Assembly (NCBI RefSeq): GCF_002783505.1
Contig: NZ_PFGL01000019.1
Location: forward strand, 124,001 to 188,000
From: Shewanella sp. CG12_big_fil_rev_8_21_14_0_65_47_15
Lineage (GTDB): Bacteria; Pseudomonadota; Gammaproteobacteria; Enterobacterales; Shewanellaceae
Direction: 5' to 3'
Length of the DNA: 64,000 nucleotides
How positions within the stretch are numbered: the first letter of the stretch is position 1; each line of letters starts with the position of its first letter. Below are positions 48,985 through 58,575 of this stretch, piece after piece. The position numbers and the translations under genes were made by a program. Under the pieces are notes generated by a model. The model had not been told where the DNA came from. It made no database searches and saw only the letters and a program-made list of their open reading frames with translations.

Positions 48985-49029
48985 CTAAAATGCTGGAACC
49001 TTGCCAGCGGTGAATAGGAGCTAAGGCGG

Positions 49030-50277
49030 CTATACCGCAACTAACTGTAAAATTTGACCACAAATCCACGCCATATAAGTGCCTAGCACATAACCAAATA
49101 CGGCTAACAATACCCCAACGGGGGCTAATGCGGGGTGAAATGCCGCAGCGACCACAGGTGCCGATGCCGCACCACCGACGTTGGCTTGGCTGCCCACCGC
49201 CATATAAAACAAGGGGGCCTTAATCAGTTTAGCCACCAATAACATAAAGCCTGCATGCACTATCATCCAAATAATGCCCACCAAAAAGTACAAGGGCGTG
49301 TCGAGCACTTTACTGACATCCATATGCAAACCTATGGTTGCCACCAGAATATAAAGGAAGGCCGATGCCACCTTCGATGCCCCAGCCGCTTCTAAGTGAC
49401 GCACAGGGCTGAAGGACATGGCTAACCCTATGGTTGTCACTATGACCACTAACCAGAAGAACTTAGAGGTAAAACTGTAATCCTCAGTCCAAGGGTAGTT
49501 GGCCTCGAAAAATGGCCCCAGAAAATCCGCGGCAATATGGGCGACACCCGTAATGCCAAAACCCACAGCGACAATGAGCATTAAGTCCCGTAGGTTAGGA
49601 ATACGCGCATTTTCAGCATGATATTTTTCAACTTTGTTTTTTAAAGTCTCGATAGCGGAGGTATCGGCGCCAGTCTTTGCGTCTATCTCTTTGGCTTTCG
49701 ATGCCATAAACAGCAATACCGCCATCCAAATATTGGCCACAATCACATCGACTGTCACCATTACTGAGAAAATATTGCCGCCCACCTCATAAATTTCTTT
49801 CATCGCCGCTTGGTTTGCGCCGCCGCCAATCCAGCTTCCCGCCAGCGTTGTCATGCCGCGCCACACCGCATTGGGGCCATCGACGCCAATAAGAGAAGGT
49901 TCGATAAATGACACAGCAAGCAGTGCAATGGGCCCACCGATAACTATCCCTATGGTTCCCGTTAAAAACATGACAACAGCTTTAGGGCCAAGACCTAAAA
50001 TAGCTTTTAAATCAACGCTTAAAATCAGTAAAACTAGACAAGCGGGCAATAGATAGCGGGACGCGACAAAGTACAACTGCGATGTATGGCCATCTATCAC
50101 CCCAAAGGTATTTAATAGTGACGGCAAGAAATAACACAATAATAATGCCGGAATAAAACGGTAAAATTTTTGCCAGAAAGGATGACGACTGCTACTGGTA
50201 TAAAAAACAAAACCTAATATTGTGGCGAGTATCCCGAGCGCCACCGCGTCATTAGTAACTAATGCTGTGCCTGTCAT
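49030..50277 (-). CDS. DUF819 family permease next to kdsA
   Basis: A 415-residue membrane protein with about 11 helices. It is a paralogue of the 42623-43849 gene; both have IGGPI/IGGPL, a W-GG-ANQ-A-KEI block, and GSQANVGGAASAPVVAAAFHP or its equivalent. The codon use here looks like the core genes, unlike the AT-rich paralogue. ATG 50277 follows GGGAGAC. It starts after a terminator that follows sirB1 and ends 57 bases before kdsA, so kdsA may depend partly on its promoter. Confidence 0.88.
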   Translation of the reverse strand: MTGTALVTNDAVALGILATILGFVFYTSSSRHPFWQKFYRFIPALLLCYFLPSLLNTFGVIDGHTSQLYFVASRYLLPACLVLLILSVDLKAILGLGPKAVVMFLTGTIGIVIGGPIALLAVSFIEPSLIGVDGPNAVWRGMTTLAGSWIGGGANQAAMKEIYEVGGNIFSVMVTVDVIVANIWMAVLLFMASKAKEIDAKTGADTSAIETLKNKVEKYHAENARIPNLRDLMLIVAVGFGITGVAHIAADFLGPFFEANYPWTEDYSFTSKFFWLVVIVTTIGLAMSFSPVRHLEAAGASKVASAFLYILVATIGLHMDVSKVLDTPLYFLVGIIWMIVHAGFMLLVAKLIKAPLFYMAVGSQANVGGAASAPVVAAAFHPALAPVGVLLAVFGYVLGTYMAWICGQILQLVAV

Positions 50278-50394
50278 GCTAATGTCTCCCTGTTTAGTAC
50301 AGTTTATTGTATTTATGGTTATCACTGCATGTTGCAGCCCTGAGTCAAACTTCCCATCTGCCCAGTGTTATTTTTGTATTGGATTCAATAATAA

Positions 50395-50419
50395 ATAAGA
50401 AAGAGCCCCGAAAGGCTCT
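50395..50419 (-). terminator. Intrinsic terminator after sirB1
   Basis: On the minus strand AGAGCC pairs with GGCTCT and is followed by TTCTT. It separates sirB2-sirB1 from the DUF819 gene and kdsA. Confidence 0.75.
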
Positions 50420-50423
50420 GCTT

Positions 50424-51212
50424 TTAATGATAGATTTCGGCATGCTCGTTTAACTCTTTGAGCTGCATCTTCACAATTTCGATTACCGGATCGTGCGGGC
50501 TATTATCGACAAAATGCTGTAAATCGGCGGCAGCCACATTGATACAGCCGAGTTGCTGGGCGATAAAAGCGCGCTCTCGATTGAGGTGCACATCATCGGG
50601 GTGCCACTGCAATAACAAACCACAACATTCCATCGCCGCCTCAAATTGATGGGAAACGATGCAACCCGCCTTAAGCTCGTGCAACATGCGGGAAATCAGC
50701 TTTTTGACCGATGCCGCCTTTAAATAGCTCGGCTTTAACTCGGCCGCGTTACCTAACTCCCCGCGGACTAACACATGTAATTGGTGTTTTGTCAGTTCAT
50801 TGCCCGTTAAAGGGTCGAGATAGCGCACCTCCCCCGCAATCTTGCTTCTTAGCACTGTATTACCCGGTAATAACAGCGGCTCCAGTTCTAGATCGAGCTG
50901 TTTTGCGAGTAACATCAATACCGTAGCTAGCGTGGTGCTATTGCCTTGCTTACTGATAAGGCAAGTACCTAAGTCCGCCGCCTCAACACTGAAGTAATTG
51001 TCTCGCACACAAAAACCGAGATCGTGATAAAACCAATGCAATAGTGCATTTAGCCGCTGCTGCTGATCAACCAAGTAGTGACTTAATACGGCTCCCGCCA
51101 ATTCAAACCAGGCCCACTTCGCCGCCTTAAGGTTTGAAAAGCCAAGGTGAGCACCTAAATCCAATGCCGACTCGGGCAATGAAATGCCATCTTGCAGAGT
51201 GTATTTACCCAT
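50424..51212 (-). CDS. sirB1: SirB1 family protein (YchA)
   Basis: A 262-residue SirB1/YchA protein: an N-terminal transglutaminase-like region (about 30-150, with SKQGNSTTLATVLMLLAKQL) and C-terminal helical repeats (about 180-255). The canonical Cys of the transglutaminase fold is not in the aligned position I would expect. In E. coli ychA lies in the hemA operon. Its ATG overlaps the sirB2 stop by one base (TAATG). Confidence 0.85.
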   Translation of the reverse strand: MGKYTLQDGISLPESALDLGAHLGFSNLKAAKWAWFELAGAVLSHYLVDQQQRLNALLHWFYHDLGFCVRDNYFSVEAADLGTCLISKQGNSTTLATVLMLLAKQLDLELEPLLLPGNTVLRSKIAGEVRYLDPLTGNELTKHQLHVLVRGELGNAAELKPSYLKAASVKKLISRMLHELKAGCIVSHQFEAAMECCGLLLQWHPDDVHLNRERAFIAQQLGCINVAAADLQHFVDNSPHDPVIEIVKMQLKELNEHAEIYH

Positions 51213-51607
51213 TAACCCAATAATACCGCTTGTTTAAAATGCGCCAATTTAGCCGCGTAGACTAACCAACCTATAGCACCGAGGAAGGCGAATACTTTGA
51301 AAAGTTTGTTTCTATTCGCTTTTATCGCAATCACGCCTAGGGCAATATAAGCCACAACCGCACCAATTTTTTCGGTCAACCAAGGATCCACAAAGGGATA
51401 TTGCTTGATCATAAAACATAAAGTTAAGCCCGAAAGCAGTAAGAAAGTGTCGATCACATGGGGAGCGACCTTGACCAATTTCTTATCCATCAGTGCAGAC
51501 TGACGTAAATGCAGTACAAAACGAACGATAAAAAACAGCACACTTAGGGCAATTAAGGTTAAATGCAGATGCTTAACAGCAGGATAAAGACTGTAAAAAG
51601 TTTCCAT
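51212..51607 (-). CDS. sirB2: SirB2 family membrane protein (YchQ)
   Basis: A 131-residue protein with four membrane helices and the SirB2 pattern: LKHLHLTLIALSVLFFIVRF-like N-terminus, a conserved VKVAPHVIDTFLLLSGLTL and C-terminal GAIGWLVYAA. The ATG at 51607 is chosen over an in-frame TTG at 51631 because it gives the normal family start (METFYSLYPAVKHLH). First gene of the sirB2-sirB1 pair. Confidence 0.87.
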   Translation of the reverse strand: METFYSLYPAVKHLHLTLIALSVLFFIVRFVLHLRQSALMDKKLVKVAPHVIDTFLLLSGLTLCFMIKQYPFVDPWLTEKIGAVVAYIALGVIAIKANRNKLFKVFAFLGAIGWLVYAAKLAHFKQAVLLG

Positions 51608-51725
51608 TGCGATACTTATGGCCAGTGACAAAGGCGCTAGTTTACCCTAATCGTTACGCCAGACCAATGCCTAAGGCTGTAGATTAACGCACTCAATTCA
51701 ATTCATAAATTGATAGGAAATAATA

Positions 51726-52139
51726 ATGAATTTACTGCTAATTGACGATGAATCGACCGACTTTGCCGAAGCGGTAAGACAAAAAATCGTCGCCTTTAAT
51801 CAAGTACAATGGCAAGGGCTTAGCCGTAAAAACCTCGGGCTGAAATTGCAGGACTCAGAGGGTAAACTGCTAGCGGGCATTAGCGGAAAAACCTTCGGCA
51901 ACTGGTTTTTGATTGATTATCTTTGGGTCGATGAATCCCTAAGGCAGCAAAAAATCGGTTCACGGTTATTATTGGAGGCAGAGCTCAAGGCAAAAGCGCG
52001 TGGCTGCCAATTTGCCCTACTCGACACCTTAGATTTTCAAGCCAAACCCTTCTACGAACGCCACGGCTACCATGTGCAATGGATACAGCAAGCCTACCCC
52101 GAAACTGGCAGCAAATTTTTTATGGTAAAAGTGTTGTGA
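51726..52139 (+). CDS. GNAT family N-acetyltransferase
   Basis: A 137-residue single GNAT domain: acetyl-CoA-binding motif A is VDESLRQQKIGSRLL (about residues 77-91), followed by a strand ALLDTLDFQAKPFYERHGY, the usual motif B. The acceptor is unknown. Starts about 95 bases from the sirB2 start, divergently, and is the first of the plus-strand genes that interrupt the hemA-kdsA order. Confidence 0.87.
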   Translation: MNLLLIDDESTDFAEAVRQKIVAFNQVQWQGLSRKNLGLKLQDSEGKLLAGISGKTFGNWFLIDYLWVDESLRQQKIGSRLLLEAELKAKARGCQFALLDTLDFQAKPFYERHGYHVQWIQQAYPETGSKFFMVKVL

Positions 52140-52314
52140 TCTTGACCTCCTGTGACCATCTTCAGTGCTTTGGGCATTCTCCGTCGATCATCCTGTTATC
52201 TCCGGAACGCTCATCTGACTCACAGCGCCAAGCATAGCAAGCCATCGCTGGAATATCGCGCAAGCTTACAGACAGTCGACTAGACTTAAGCTGTATATGC
52301 GGCGAGATATTGTC

Positions 52315-53715
52315 ATGTGTTCTTGGTTATTCAGAGGCTTACTACCTAGGCTGTCCGTGAAGGTACTGTCCTTTATTATGTTGTCCTCCCTTACACTGAT
52401 CTCTGGGTCAGCGATAGCGGATCCCCCTGCCAACCAGTCTGATACTCAGATCCCTGTACTCGAAATCAACGGCGCCATAGGCCCAGCCTTGAGCGATTAC
52501 CTTATACGCGAAATAGCTCGAGCCAACGAAGTGACTAAGCCCCCCCTCATCATGCTGGTCATGGATACTCCTGGTGGACTCAGTTCCAGCTTGAGGGACA
52601 TCAACCAACGCATCCTGAATTCCACTATTCCCATCGCCTGCTTGGTTTACCCCAGCGGGGCTCGGGCCGCCAGTGCTGGCACCTATATTCTCTATGCTTG
52701 CCATATTGCCGCCATGGCACCTGCAACCACGCTTGGTGCGGCCACTCCAGTGAAGATCAGCATGACAGGGGATAAAGATGGTAAAGAAGATAAACCCAAG
52801 AGCGATGCAATGGAGCAGAAAGTGCTCAACGATGCGATTGCCTACATACGTGCCTTAGCACAACTGCGCGGTCGCAATGCCCAGTGGGCCGAGCTGGCAG
52901 TGAAAGAAGCGGCGACGCTAACGGCAGAGGAGGCGCTGGAAAAACAAGTGATCGACATGCTTGCCGCCAGCCCTCAGGAATTGCTTAAACACCTCGAGGG
53001 CTACAAGGTCAAGATAGGTGAACAGCAACTGCAACTGCACCTTGCCCAGACTCGGCTGGACTATCGTCAGCCGGATTGGCGCAATCGTTTCATCGGCACT
53101 ATTACCAATCCCAATATTGCCTACATCTTAATGCTCATAGGGGTCTACGGTCTGTTACTGGAGTTTTACAGTCCAGGAATTGGGGTTGCCGGAATAGCGG
53201 GAGCCATCGCATTGTTGATTGCCCTCTATGCTTTCCAGATGTTGCCACTCAACTATGCTGGCCTAGGCCTGCTCCTGCTCGGCATTGGCCTGCTAGTTGT
53301 CGAATCACTACAGCCAAGCTTCGGGATCTTTGGTTTTGGCGGCATAGTCGCCTTTATTATCGGCTCAGTGTTCCTTATCGATACCGAGCAGCCGGAATTA
53401 AAACTCGATCCCTTGCTTATCGCGGGAGTAGCAACTGTGTCCGGCATCTTTGTCCTGGTTATCTTGGGTTACCTGTGGCGCGCCCAAGGCAACAGAATAG
53501 TCAGTGGTCAAGAAGCCATCATTGGTGCCTACGCCATAGTGGAGCATGATTTCGACGGCCATGGCTTTGTCGAACTCGCCGGAGAACGTTGGGCTGCCGT
53601 GAGTCAGCAGCCTTTGAAACAGGGTGAGTCTGTGGTGGTAGTCCAGATAGACGGACTGACACTCAGGGTTGCCGCCGAACAACCTAAGGAGACCTATGAT
53701 GGATCCCATCTCTAA
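52315..53715 (+). CDS. NfeD-type membrane serine protease (long form)
   Basis: A 466-residue NfeD1b protein. Signal peptide to about residue 36, then a ClpP-like domain with [12 protein letters not shown] and the nucleophile in ARAASAGTY (Ser about 120); a Lys in EQKVLND (about 169) is the probable partner. Four or more membrane helices follow (about 255-390) and then an OB-fold domain ([10 protein letters not shown] onward). Such proteases cut the hydrophobic tails of stomatin-family proteins, and the gene for one follows with a 20-base overlap. An in-frame ATG six codons earlier, at 52297, is possible. Confidence 0.9.
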   Translation: MCSWLFRGLLPRLSVKVLSFIMLSSLTLISGSAIADPPANQSDTQIPVLEINGAIGPALSDYLIREIARANEVTKPPLIMLVMDTPGGLSSSLRDINQRILNSTIPIACLVYPSGARAASAGTYILYACHIAAMAPATTLGAATPVKISMTGDKDGKEDKPKSDAMEQKVLNDAIAYIRALAQLRGRNAQWAELAVKEAATLTAEEALEKQVIDMLAASPQELLKHLEGYKVKIGEQQLQLHLAQTRLDYRQPDWRNRFIGTITNPNIAYILMLIGVYGLLLEFYSPGIGVAGIAGAIALLIALYAFQMLPLNYAGLGLLLLGIGLLVVESLQPSFGIFGFGGIVAFIIGSVFLIDTEQPELKLDPLLIAGVATVSGIFVLVILGYLWRAQGNRIVSGQEAIIGAYAIVEHDFDGHGFVELAGERWAAVSQQPLKQGESVVVVQIDGLTLRVAAEQPKETYDGSHL

Positions 53716-54487
53716 CGCGGGCACTCTTCTCTTCGGAGCCTTGATTCTATTGACCTTGGTCCTGCTCATCAGCACCTTTCGCATCCTTAGGGAATACGAG
53801 CGAGGGGTGATATTCCTACTTGGACGTTTCTATAAGGTCAAGGGGCCTGGACTCATCATAGTCATCCCTTTTATTCAACAGATTGTCCGAGTCGATCTGC
53901 GAACTGTGGTGATGGATGTGCCGAGCCAGGATGTAATCAGCCGCGATAACGTGTCAGTCAAAGTCAACGCCGTGCTTTATTTCAGGGTTGTGGATGCCCA
54001 GAAAGCCATCATCAATGTTGAAGATTACCTGCAGGCCACCTCGCAGCTGGCGCAGACGACCTTGAGATCTGTGCTAGGGCAACATGAATTGGATGAGATG
54101 CTGGCCAATCGAGACATGCTCAATGCCGATATTCAGGGGATTTTGGATGCGAGGACAGATGGTTGGGGTATTAAAGTCTCAAATGTCGAGATCAAGCATG
54201 TCGATCTCAACGAGACCATGATCCGTGCCATTGCCCGCCAAGCGGAGGCCGAGAGGGTACGTCGGGCCAAGGTTATCCATGCCTCAGGGGAAATGGAGGC
54301 GGCGGAAAAACTGGTCGAGGCGGCGAGCAAGCTCGCCACTGAGCCCAACGCCATACTGCTGCGTTATTTGCAGACACTGACCGAAATTGCAGCGGAAAAC
54401 AATTCCACCATACTCTTTCCTATGCCAATGGATCTCTTGGATGGTGTCATGAAAAATATCACCCCCAATAAGCGAAAGGAGACATAA
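53696..54487 (+). CDS. Slipin / stomatin-like SPFH protein
   Basis: A 263-residue SPFH protein with one N-terminal membrane helix (about 10-30) and the prohibitin homology region: [72 protein letters not shown]. It forms oligomers at the membrane and is the expected partner and substrate of the overlapping NfeD protease. The ATG at 53696 has AAGGAG ahead of it. Confidence 0.93.
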   Translation: MMDPISNAGTLLFGALILLTLVLLISTFRILREYERGVIFLLGRFYKVKGPGLIIVIPFIQQIVRVDLRTVVMDVPSQDVISRDNVSVKVNAVLYFRVVDAQKAIINVEDYLQATSQLAQTTLRSVLGQHELDEMLANRDMLNADIQGILDARTDGWGIKVSNVEIKHVDLNETMIRAIARQAEAERVRRAKVIHASGEMEAAEKLVEAASKLATEPNAILLRYLQTLTEIAAENNSTILFPMPMDLLDGVMKNITPNKRKET

Positions 54488-54654
54488 TTTGTCCAAATAG
54501 AGGCTTATTACCAACAGTGAAGAACCCGTTTTTACGGCGAATTAGCCATAGCCCCATTGTTAAACCTAGGCATTAGGGTGGCAAGATTCGCTAACGGGGA
54601 ACACCCGAGAAACGTCATTTAGCACTGGTATGGGAGTGACTTCTACTCAACAAT

Positions 54655-55290
54655 TTAATTCTCGAGAATTTTTTCGAGGTGGAAGCAGATAGTATCGAAA
54701 TGCAATTGCGATAATTGCGATACCTGTTCCTCGCTCACATGGGCCAAAATCAGCCCGAGTCCATCTTCTATCCCCATCAAGAAATGGCATAAAGTCGTTA
54801 ACACTTCATCTGACTGATGTGCGCCAAAGCGGCGAAATTGCCTTATGTGGAAATCAATCAGGAACCGGCGATGAAATTCATCTAGTGCAATGAATTCAGG
54901 CATAAGATCCCATAAACCCTGCAATGAGTTGTAATTTTTTTCGTAATTGCCATCCGCTCGACAGGCCTTATGGAGTTGAAAAAAATAACTGCGCCAATCT
55001 AAGGCCAAGTATTTTTCCGATTCATATTCGACACACAGTTCACGCAACGACAATAACCACTGATCGGCAATGTGATACAAGATCGATTCTTTATTGGGGA
55101 AAAACTCATAGAGAGATTTGACGTTAATATTAGCAAGCTGAGCAATAGCATTAGTGTTAACCGATTGATAACCCAGCTCTTGCACTAAGGTCTCAGTGCA
55201 GATTTTTATGTGTTCTATTAACGCTTGGGTGCGTTTTTGCTTAGGCTGCTTGCGTAATTGCAAATGCACTGGAACTGCTAATTCGATCAA
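54655..55290 (-). CDS. TetR/AcrR family repressor
   Basis: A 211-residue TetR-type regulator: HTH in residues about 15-60 (QKRTQALIEH ... VNTNAIAQLANINVKSLYEFFPNKESI), then a helical ligand-binding domain. Start is TTG, preceded by GGAGGGG at good distance. It is divergent from the amidohydrolase gene over 191 bases containing an 18-bp palindrome, so autoregulation and control of that gene are likely. Confidence 0.9.
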   Translation of the reverse strand: MIELAVPVHLQLRKQPKQKRTQALIEHIKICTETLVQELGYQSVNTNAIAQLANINVKSLYEFFPNKESILYHIADQWLLSLRELCVEYESEKYLALDWRSYFFQLHKACRADGNYEKNYNSLQGLWDLMPEFIALDEFHRRFLIDFHIRQFRRFGAHQSDEVLTTLCHFLMGIEDGLGLILAHVSEEQVSQLSQLHFDTICFHLEKILEN

Positions 55291-55447
55291 GATAACCCCT
55301 CCAAGAAAAAACTACTTTATCATATTTTATTTGAAGATTTGACGTCACTTTTATGTATATAAAATCGAACAGAATTAAGCGTTAATGTTGAAAATGTAAA
55401 ATATTAACAACAAATAGCTTGAAAAACATTCAAAACCTTGTAGGTTA

Positions 55448-55465
55448 TTTCAGTAATTACTGAAA
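55448..55465. promoter_or_regulatory. Probable TetR operator, 18-bp perfect palindrome
   Basis: TTTCAGTAATTACTGAAA reads the same on both strands and ends 16 bases before the amidohydrolase ATG, just before the ribosome-binding site. Position and symmetry fit a TetR-dimer operator. Confidence 0.6.
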
Positions 55466-55481
55466 AAATGGAGAGGCGAGG

Positions 55482-57560
55482 ATGAAAAAAATAACCAGTG
55501 TCATGGCTGTTACAATCTTAGGTTTACTGACGGCATGTGACGATGACACAGAGATCGCCGCTGATGATGTGTATCAGAATGGCTATATCTACACAGTTGA
55601 TAGTCACCAGTCCGTTGCCGAAGCGGTGGCAATTAAAGAAGGTGAAATTATTTACGTTGGTAATACCCAAGGGGCGAAAAAGTTTATCGGGGAAAATACA
55701 AAAGTACACGATTTAGAAAGAAAAATGATGTTGCCCGGGCTACACGATGCACATATTCATCCCACAGGCATTGTCGATGTCGATGTATGTGATTTAGGCG
55801 TTGAGTCTATGGATCTCGATAAGCTGGTCGCCGCATTAACCGCCTGTCAGGTTAAATATCAATACGATGACAAAGAAACCATTTTTGCTCTCCAGTGGAA
55901 CTCCTATGTCGGCAATGAACCGACAGCAAACTATTCAAGCCTAATTAAGGCGTTAGATACTATTTCAACGACTCAACCCGTTTACCTAGCGGGGCCAGAC
56001 GGTCATTCAGCCGCGGCCAATTCCTTTGCCTTTGCCCAAGTGAAAGATGCCCAAGGAAAAGTAGTGGGCCTCAATAAAACCACACTCGCGAATGAATTTA
56101 ACCAATTTAAACCCTTTGTCGGCGTTGATGCCGAAGGGAATCCCAATGGGAATCTGACCGAGTCTGCCGTTCACTTAGTCGGCGTGCCTAGTTTTCTCTA
56201 TCCATTGCAGCAAAATCCGCAAGAGTTACCCAAAATCGCCCAAAAACTCAATAAATACGGCATCACTTCGGTGCAAGATGCCTGGGTTGGCGAGGCAGAG
56301 TTAGCCCTGTATAAGACGCTGGCTGACAGTGGCCAAATGAGCTTTAGATTAACGGCGGCTCAGGCCTACAGCACCGAAGGATATGTACATGATGGGAAGG
56401 TAGATTATTCGGCGTTAATCGCCAAGGCTGAAGCCACTCGGGATAGCTTAGGCAATTATCCCTATATGAAAGCGGATGCGGTCAAAATTATGATTGACGG
56501 CGTACAGGAAGGTAATCTAATTGAAGTGCCTCCTACACTGCCGACATCCGTGATGATAGACCACTTCAAACAACCGATAGTGAACCTATCGACGCTGGAT
56601 GAAGGCCAAGTCACCCTCGATGGATATGTGGATTTACAAGGTCAGCTCTGCCAAATGGTTCGGGAACAATCCAGCAATTATGATGGGCAAGATGAAATCA
56701 ATGCCTTTATGGACATCCATAATTACCATCCTTCCCAGTGCCTTATGAAGCAAGGTGATCTGCTCGCCGCCAACGGTGATACTCTAACCCTCAATCAGGA
56801 AGGTGTATCGGCGGTTGAATTTTTGAATAACTTTGTGACTAAGTTAGATACCGCAGGCTTTGTTGTGCATATGCATGCCGTTGGCGATGGAGCGGTAAGA
56901 TCGGCCATTGATGCCATTGAAATTGCCAAAAAGAGCAATAAAAATAGTTCGCTACCCCACACCATTGCCCATATGCAAGTGGTTCATCCTGATGATCAAC
57001 AGCGCCTAGGTGAACTTGGGATCTACCTAGCCTTTACTTATGGTTGGGCGATTCCCGATTATTTCTATGATCTCAGTGTGATCCCCTTCGTGGAGGAACT
57101 GCCCAATCTTGAACCTGAAACCCTATACAAGGAGGATAATTACTATATTCAGGCAACCTATCCGACAAAAACGGCCAAAAATGCCGGGGCGGTATTGATC
57201 GCAGGCAGTGATGCCCCTGTGGATACCAGAGAACCCGTACCTTTTTCACACATAGCCACAGGCATGACCCGTAATAATCTGGTTGGGGAGGATGTTTTTG
57301 CCTTAAATGCCAATCAAACATTAAGCGTCCATGAGTTGATTGCGGCCTATACCATCAATGGTGCCAAGGCTATGCGTCAGGATGATATCGTCGGTTCAAT
57401 AGAAGTGGGCAAGCGAGCCGATTTAATTATCCTCGACCGCAACATTGTCGAATTGGCTGAAAGCGACGATCCAACTCAGGTTTACAATGTGTCAGAGACC
57501 CAAGTATTAACCACTATTTTTGATGGCAAGCCAGTGTACCAAGCTCCCACAGCGCAGTAG
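55482..57560 (+). CDS. YtcJ-type amidohydrolase lipoprotein
   Basis: A 692-residue amidohydrolase-3 family enzyme with a lipoprotein signal (LTAC, Cys about 19), so probably anchored in the periplasm. Metal-site motifs: DAHIHPTG (about 88-95), a conserved Lys-bearing strand (KIMIDGVQEG), VHMHAVGDGA, HTIAHMQVVH and GSDAPVDTREP with the catalytic Asp. The family includes amidases such as N-substituted formamide deformylase; the substrate here is unknown. GGAGAGG precedes the ATG. Control by the divergent TetR gene is likely. Confidence 0.88.
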   Translation: MKKITSVMAVTILGLLTACDDDTEIAADDVYQNGYIYTVDSHQSVAEAVAIKEGEIIYVGNTQGAKKFIGENTKVHDLERKMMLPGLHDAHIHPTGIVDVDVCDLGVESMDLDKLVAALTACQVKYQYDDKETIFALQWNSYVGNEPTANYSSLIKALDTISTTQPVYLAGPDGHSAAANSFAFAQVKDAQGKVVGLNKTTLANEFNQFKPFVGVDAEGNPNGNLTESAVHLVGVPSFLYPLQQNPQELPKIAQKLNKYGITSVQDAWVGEAELALYKTLADSGQMSFRLTAAQAYSTEGYVHDGKVDYSALIAKAEATRDSLGNYPYMKADAVKIMIDGVQEGNLIEVPPTLPTSVMIDHFKQPIVNLSTLDEGQVTLDGYVDLQGQLCQMVREQSSNYDGQDEINAFMDIHNYHPSQCLMKQGDLLAANGDTLTLNQEGVSAVEFLNNFVTKLDTAGFVVHMHAVGDGAVRSAIDAIEIAKKSNKNSSLPHTIAHMQVVHPDDQQRLGELGIYLAFTYGWAIPDYFYDLSVIPFVEELPNLEPETLYKEDNYYIQATYPTKTAKNAGAVLIAGSDAPVDTREPVPFSHIATGMTRNNLVGEDVFALNANQTLSVHELIAAYTINGAKAMRQDDIVGSIEVGKRADLIILDRNIVELAESDDPTQVYNVSETQVLTTIFDGKPVYQAPTAQ

Positions 57561-57592
57561 CGGTATAGCTGACAGCGACGGCTCATAAAACA

Positions 57593-57618
57593 CAGCTGCG
57601 ACTTACCCGTTGCAGCTG
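57593..57618 (+). terminator. Possible weak terminator after the amidohydrolase gene
   Basis: CAGCTGC pairs with GCAGCTG over a 12-base loop, about 30 bases past the stop; there is no T-run after it. Confidence 0.35.
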
Positions 57619-57724
57619 GAAATAGACCGATAAATATAGTGGATAAACATAGGCTCAATAAACATAAGAGACTAGGTTAATCACAGATCATGGTGCGGCC
57701 ATAGTCACTCAAAACAAGGGCGGA

Positions 57725-58573
57725 TTACTCCGCCCATTTGCCCATAGTGCATCTATCGTTGCTACCAAAATCCCGCACTGTAGCGACATTCTCATAGCCC
57801 AGTTCGATAAGCTTTGCCCTGAGTTTGACCGCCTGTTCAAAACCGTGTTCGAGCAGGATATAACCGTTAGGTTTTAAATAATCCCGGGCGGTTTTGGCGA
57901 TATAGTAGAGATCGGCAAAGCCTTCCTCGGCGGCGGTTAATGCACTCTGTGGCTCGAAGCGTACATCGCCTTGGTGCAAATGCTCATCCGCTTCATCGAT
58001 ATAGGGCGGGTTTGAGACGATTAAGTCAAAATCCCGCGACTTTACTGCACTAAACCAATCGCTCTGGAGGATTTCAACCTGCGGCAACTTTAAGTTTTCG
58101 CGGTTGGCGATCGCCAGCGCCACGGCATCATCAACTTTATCGACCGCGGTGATTTCCCATGACTCACGTTCAGACGCCAGTGCCAAGGCAATAGCGCCAG
58201 TGCCTGTGCCTAAATCGAGCACTTTGGCATAGGTCGATAGGGGGAGATTTAGCGCGGTTTCAACCAAGATTTCCGTGTCTGGCCGCGGGATCAAGGTCGT
58301 GTCATTCACGATAAAGGGCAGTGACCAAAACTCTCGCTCCCCGACAATATGTGCAACTGGTACGCCTTTTTGGCGTTTTTGCACCATTTGTACGAAGCGT
58401 TTCCACTGCTCAACCGTCAAGGCTTTTTCCGGCCAAGTATATAAATATGCGCGGCTTTTATTGAGGCTATACAGGAGTAAAACCTCTGCATCCAAATGGG
58501 CGGATTCAGAGGTTGGCGCTAACTGCACATAAGCCCATTGTAGGGCTTCGGCGATGCTAGATTGTTGTGACAA
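57725..58573 (-). CDS. prmC: Release factor glutamine methyltransferase PrmC
   Basis: A 282-residue methyltransferase that methylates the Gln of the GGQ motif in RF1 and RF2. It has LDLGTGTGAIALALA (SAM binding) and the catalytic NPPYI (about residues 186-190), with FQ-rich N-terminal helices that recognise the release factor. It lies 2 bases after prfA. Confidence 0.95.
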   Translation of the reverse strand: MSQQSSIAEALQWAYVQLAPTSESAHLDAEVLLLYSLNKSRAYLYTWPEKALTVEQWKRFVQMVQKRQKGVPVAHIVGEREFWSLPFIVNDTTLIPRPDTEILVETALNLPLSTYAKVLDLGTGTGAIALALASERESWEITAVDKVDDAVALAIANRENLKLPQVEILQSDWFSAVKSRDFDLIVSNPPYIDEADEHLHQGDVRFEPQSALTAAEEGFADLYYIAKTARDYLKPNGYILLEHGFEQAVKLRAKLIELGYENVATVRDFGSNDRCTMGKWAE

Positions 58574-58575
58574 AA

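Noticed and set aside
55338..55345. TGACGTCA 8-bp palindrome upstream of tetR
   Set aside because: Too short to claim as an operator, and the 18-bp palindrome nearby is the stronger candidate.
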